Part shown: positions 40,625-41,501 of the stretch, one piece after another | Position numbering within the stretch: position 1 is the stretch's first letter | Layout: every line of letters begins with the position of its first letter | NCBI GenBank assembly: GCA_964639965.1 | Contig: CAZXGI010000019.1 | Coordinates: 1 to 41,501 of the forward strand | DNA length: 41,501 nt | Reading direction: 5' to 3' | From: TMED23 sp964639965 | Lineage (GTDB): Bacteria > Pseudomonadota > Alphaproteobacteria > Rhodospirillales > UBA2165 | Translations under genes and position numbers: made by a program | The notes under the pieces: generated by a model | Database searches by the model: none | What the model saw: only the letters and a program-made list of their open reading frames with translations | Told to the model about the DNA's origin: nothing

Positions 40625-41501
40625 ATGCCAATTAACAGCAGTGTCAAAGAGGGAGCACGCAATTTACTTGAAAATTGTGCAGAACTACGCCCCGAAGAAA
40701 CCCTTGTTATCATAAGCGAAGATCCAGAGCTAGGATGGTACGACGAGAATATTACTGAAGCCCTTTCAGAACAAGCGCGTAGTATGGGGATTGATCCAAC
40801 CTTGTTAGAAGTGGGAAAGCCCAATAACGAAAAACATTTAACAGCGATAAAGGCTGTCGAAAATCACGATTGTACAATCTTTCTTGCAAGACTTGGTGAT
40901 CAAAGTCGATTTGAAAGTTTGATACCTGGCAAGAAAACAATAATGTGTTATGCAAGAGACGCACAAATGTTGGCATCGACTTATGGTTGTGCAAATTACA
41001 AAGCTTTTTTGCATTTAAAGCAGGCAATAAATGATATTTTGTTACGTGCCGGTAACATTCGCATAACATGTAGTTGGGGTACGGACATTTCGGGCAAAAC
41101 GCCGAGTGAAGAAAAGCAAGCACCAAGCGATGTTTCGGTGCGCAGGTTCCCTCTTGGAGTGCCTCAACCAACCATTGCTTCAAATATGTCTGGTCGAGTA
41201 GCCTTAGTTAACTATTTGACAACAACTGGGTCGAAATTCTATGAGCCTGCCTCAATTGAGATTAATGATGTTGTTTTTGCCAATGTTACGAGTGGTAAAA
41301 TTGTTGATTTCACAGGTAATAGAAGAGATGTCGATAAAATTAAAGCCCATTACAAAAAGGTATCAGAACAATTTAGGATCGAAGAAAATAGTGTTCACTC
41401 TTTTCACGCAGGTATTCATCCGGGGAACACTTATTTAGCGAATGCTGCTGATGATCCTGATCGTTGGGCCAACACCATATTTAATAACCCAAGAATTTTG
41501 C
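40625..41501 (+). CDS. M29 aminopeptidase/NicX-like metalloprotein, 3' truncated by the window
   Basis: An open frame from the ATG at 40625 to the window end, 292 codons with no stop. It starts MPINSSVKEGARNLLENC and resembles M29 aminopeptidase (leucyl aminopeptidase)-like proteins, a superfamily that also includes 2,5-dihydroxypyridine 5,6-dioxygenase (NicX). SFHAGIHPGNTY near residue 260 and DPDRWANTIFNNPRIL at the cut end suit that group. The remaining C-terminal metal ligands lie outside the window, so peptidase and ring-cleaving dioxygenase cannot be separated. It follows the 2OG oxygenase by 56 bases. Confidence 0.7.
   Translation, partial: MPINSSVKEGARNLLENCAELRPEETLVIISEDPELGWYDENITEALSEQARSMGIDPTLLEVGKPNNEKHLTAIKAVENHDCTIFLARLGDQSRFESLIPGKKTIMCYARDAQMLASTYGCANYKAFLHLKQAINDILLRAGNIRITCSWGTDISGKTPSEEKQAPSDVSVRRFPLGVPQPTIASNMSGRVALVNYLTTTGSKFYEPASIEINDVVFANVTSGKIVDFTGNRRDVDKIKAHYKKVSEQFRIEENSVHSFHAGIHPGNTYLANAADDPDRWANTIFNNPRIL

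Noticed and set aside
224..41501. Many long antisense frames, for example 3827-4210, 29485-29853, 37681-38157 and 40752-41183.
   Set aside because: They lie inside well-supported genes on the other strand, lack ribosome binding sites and show no recognisable protein features.

Overview
The window is a dense, moderately AT-rich block of catabolic and transport genes with no rRNA, tRNA, CRISPR array, insertion sequence or phage gene visible. The mix (4-hydroxybenzoyl-CoA reductase, fused-type indolepyruvate oxidoreductase, two hydantoinase A/B pairs, a CoxL/M/S-type molybdenum hydroxylase, branched-chain and polar amino-acid type ABC transporters, an FCD-type GntR regulator) suggests a proteobacterium, most likely an alphaproteobacterium, perhaps an uncultured marine or Rhodospirillaceae-like lineage. 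That placement is inference from gene content only.

Region 1 (about 224-13600) looks like an aryl-CoA module. On the minus strand iorA, iorB, hcrC, hcrA and hcrB are packed end to end, followed by a glutaryl-CoA dehydrogenase-type acyl-CoA dehydrogenase and a peptidase C26 (glutamine amidotransferase-like) hydrolase. Facing away from iorA on the plus strand are a 4-hydroxybenzoyl-CoA thioesterase-like hotdog protein and a DUF4863 cupin-like protein. Convergent to these, on the minus strand, are an AMP-dependent acyl/aryl-CoA ligase and a quinone oxidoreductase-like MDR protein. The inferred logic is: ligase makes an aryl-CoA, Ior produces reduced ferredoxin, Hcr uses low-potential electrons to dehydroxylate the aryl-CoA. 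Neither a dearomatising benzoyl-CoA reductase nor a Box epoxidase is present here.

Region 2 (13726-20448, plus strand) has a GntR/FCD regulator and an operon of a UbiD-type decarboxylase, hydantoinase A, hydantoinase B and an Asp/Glu racemase (maleate isomerase-like). A small membrane protein (20668-20904) follows behind a hairpin that covers its ribosome binding region. Region 3 (20972-25660, minus strand) is a second hydantoinase A/B pair with an overlapping alpha/beta hydrolase. Region 4 (25873-35055, plus strand) is a CoxL-type molybdenum hydroxylase with a CoxG domain fused to its C-terminus, then CoxM and CoxS, then a complete branched-chain/hydrophobic amino-acid type (or aromatic acid) ABC importer: binding protein, two permeases, two ATPases.

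Region 5 (35151-41501) is a second importer of the polar amino-acid type split over a divergent promoter. The binding protein, a GST-like protein and a creatininase-family amidohydrolase are on the minus strand. The ATPase, permease, an AhpD/CMD-like protein, an isopenicillin-N-synthase-type 2-oxoglutarate oxygenase and a 3'-truncated M29 aminopeptidase/NicX-like protein are on the plus strand.

A short palindrome resembling ATACA-N3-TGTAT appears in three divergent promoter regions (9838, 13700, 25689) and might tie regions 1 to 4 to the GntR regulator. Regions 2 to 5 together read as uptake and breakdown of a ring compound (N-heterocycle, lactam or heteroaromatic acid), but the substrate cannot be named from sequence. 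The most unusual points are the translationally coupled iorAB-hcrCAB operon, the CoxL-CoxG fusion, and the paired Hyu systems with UbiD.
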